Below are positions 15,511-16,413 of a DNA stretch of 16,413 nucleotides, one piece after another; position 1 is the first letter of the stretch, and each line of letters opens with the position of its first letter. Location of the stretch: positions 1 through 16,413 of the forward strand of contig JANPGU010000174.1 in the NCBI GenBank assembly GCA_031424095.1, written 5' to 3'. The DNA is from ZC4RG30 sp031424095. GTDB lineage: Bacteria; Pseudomonadota; Gammaproteobacteria; Steroidobacterales; Steroidobacteraceae. The translations under genes were made by a program, and so were the position numbers. The notes below the pieces were generated by a model. That model was not told the DNA's origin and did no database searches. It was given only the letters and a program-made list of their open reading frames with translations.

Positions 15511-16047
15511 CTACCAGCGCATCGGTTTACCGTCGCGAAAGAATCCGCCGGCAGGGCCGTCGCGCGCGATTTCGCAGGCCCACAGGATGCTCGCCGCTCC
15601 GTCCCCTACCGGTCGCGCGCCCATTGCTTTGCCGCCCAGGAGTGTCGCGGTAAAGCCGGGGCAAACGGCGTTGCTGCGGACGCCTGAGCTCGGCTCTTCA
15701 TGTGCCATCTTGGCGGTCAGCGCATTGAGCGCTGCTTTGGCCACGGCATAGCTCGTTCCCATGCCGTTATTGGTAGTCAGGCCGAAAGCGAGATCGCCAA
15801 ACGAACCCGCGATGTGCGTGGCGACTGCCGCGACACTTTCCCCGATGGTTACATCGAGCTGCAACGGATCAACCTGCAACCCGTCTCTGGAAAGTTCGGA
15901 CGCGAGCGACCGTGCGCTCGAGAAATTACGCGCGGCGAGAATCACAGTGAACCGCTTGGCGGCAAGTTGCCGGCACAGCTCAAAGCCAATGCCTTCGCGC
16001 CGGCCCACGCCGGTGACCAGCGCCACCTCCCTGGAATTGTCGCTCAT
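15511..16047 (-). CDS. SDR-family oxidoreductase, internally deleted and probably inactive
   Basis: 178 residues of a short-chain dehydrogenase/reductase whose family members normally have about 240. The nucleotide-binding start is present (VALVTGVGRREGIG, residues 8-21), as is the LDVT Asp. The catalytic Tyr100 and Lys104 (SYAVAKAALNAL) and the family C-terminus (CPGFTATLLGG, DGPAGGFF, GKPMRW) are also intact. What is missing is the central segment: the NNAG strand, the long alpha-4/alpha-5 region and the strand with the catalytic Ser. The text jumps from ATHIA to GSFGDLAFGLTTNN, consistent with an in-frame loss of roughly 60-67 residues near 15775-15815. ATG at 16047 has GGAGGG ten bases upstream; the frame continues to 16098 without support. 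It is the first gene of a pair with the YdeI-type gene. Reductase activity is unlikely. Confidence 0.8.
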   Translation of the reverse strand: MSDNSREVALVTGVGRREGIGFELCRQLAAKRFTVILAARNFSSARSLASELSRDGLQVDPLQLDVTIGESVAAVATHIAGSFGDLAFGLTTNNGMGTSYAVAKAALNALTAKMAHEEPSSGVRSNAVCPGFTATLLGGKAMGARPVGDGAASILWACEIARDGPAGGFFRDGKPMRW

Positions 16048-16347
16048 CTCGATTGCCCTCCAATAGCACGTCTGAACGCCATTTCCACCGGGCACCAAGC
16101 ATCGAGGCGATCTTATCCAATACTGCTACTCGATTCAGCAAGCACGGAGTAGTCCAGCAGGGATTGGCACCGAGTGCGGATCAGGTGCTCTGTGGAAGCT
16201 GCTTCCCACTAGCCACCCTCAGCGTGCTCGAGGAGCCCGGGTGAACTTTGGTGACACCCTCCGCCGGTTCTTCACGATCCTGTCATTCAGGTCGGTCAAG
16301 CTCAGACCAGCGACAGCATTTATCTCATCAATCCGGATTCGCTCCGC
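16048..16347. other. Non-coding gap between divergent genes
   Basis: Three hundred bases with no convincing gene on either strand. A 63-codon frame at 16053-16244 has no ribosome-binding site and no protein character. The frame of the following gene is open back to 16255 but has no start codon before 16348. The main structured element is GGAAGC-T-GCTTCC (16194-16206), a perfect 6-bp palindrome around one base, extendable to GTG/CAC with one bulge (16192-16209). The gap presumably contains the promoters for the minus-strand SDR/YdeI pair and the plus-strand exported protein, but I could not identify good -35/-10 pairs. Confidence 0.5.
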
Positions 16348-16413
16348 ATGACCGCTTCCTGGCGTACTGCCCTTTCCGCGTTGCTGGCCCTGTTGGGATT
16401 CACAGGCACGATT
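16348..16413 (+). CDS. Start of an exported protein (3' end outside window)
   Basis: The first 22 codons read MTASWRTALSALLALLGFTG and so on: a short basic start followed by a hydrophobic Leu/Ala stretch, the beginning of a signal peptide. The frame is open to the window edge. The ribosome-binding site is weak (GGAT about 11 bases upstream). The product cannot be named from this piece. Confidence 0.5.
   Translation, partial: MTASWRTALSALLALLGFTGTI

Noticed and set aside
1..16413. CRISPR arrays, tRNA or rRNA genes, insertion sequences, phage genes
   Set aside because: No regularly spaced repeats, cloverleaf-like sequence, transposase or integrase motifs, or terminal inverted repeats were seen in either strand.

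Overview
The window looks like a chromosomal segment of a high-GC Gram-negative proteobacterium. TonB-receptor, Tat and c-type cytochrome features fit, and a Steroidobacteraceae/Xanthomonadales or sphingomonad-like aerobe is my best guess; no rRNA or tRNA is present to test it. Genes are dense, with short intergenic gaps and several ATGA start/stop overlaps.

Region 1 (1-6714) is about sugars and glycosides. The 3' end of a xylose isomerase gene runs convergently into a very large secreted GH106-type alpha-L-rhamnosidase on the minus strand. Divergent from the rhamnosidase, across an AT-rich regulatory gap with inverted repeats, is a two-gene unit: a Tat-signal small subunit and a GMC flavoprotein carrying a C-x5-C-x3-C motif, as in bacterial FAD-dependent glucose/glucoside dehydrogenases. 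Directly after the GMC stop lies the orphan C-terminus of a TonB-dependent receptor, followed by a strong hairpin terminator. Together they suggest outer-membrane uptake and periplasmic processing of rhamnosylated plant glycosides, with the receptor now lost.

Region 2 (6715-10985) is an aromatic-oxidation operon with a divergent AraC-type regulator. It encodes a secreted metallo-beta-lactamase-fold hydrolase, a 128-aa Tat-signal protein of unknown function, a vanillyl-alcohol-oxidase-family flavoprotein (eugenol hydroxylase/4-cresol dehydrogenase type) and a small monohaem cytochrome c. The first three genes are coupled by ATGA overlaps. The flavoprotein has no signal peptide, while its co-encoded partners do. 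The same design occurs in the GMC module, so both flavoenzymes may be carried out of the cytoplasm by their small Tat partners.

Region 3 (10986-16413) is more miscellaneous: a 775-aa DUF349 coiled-coil protein, a 100-aa unknown protein, a secreted beta-propeller-like protein, a minus-strand pair made of an SDR oxidoreductase with an apparent internal deletion and a YdeI/OmpD-associated-type protein, a 300-base non-coding gap, and the first 22 codons of an exported protein. GC content drops visibly here: the four lines 15001-15240 count to about 54% GC, against 63-73% in single lines sampled upstream.
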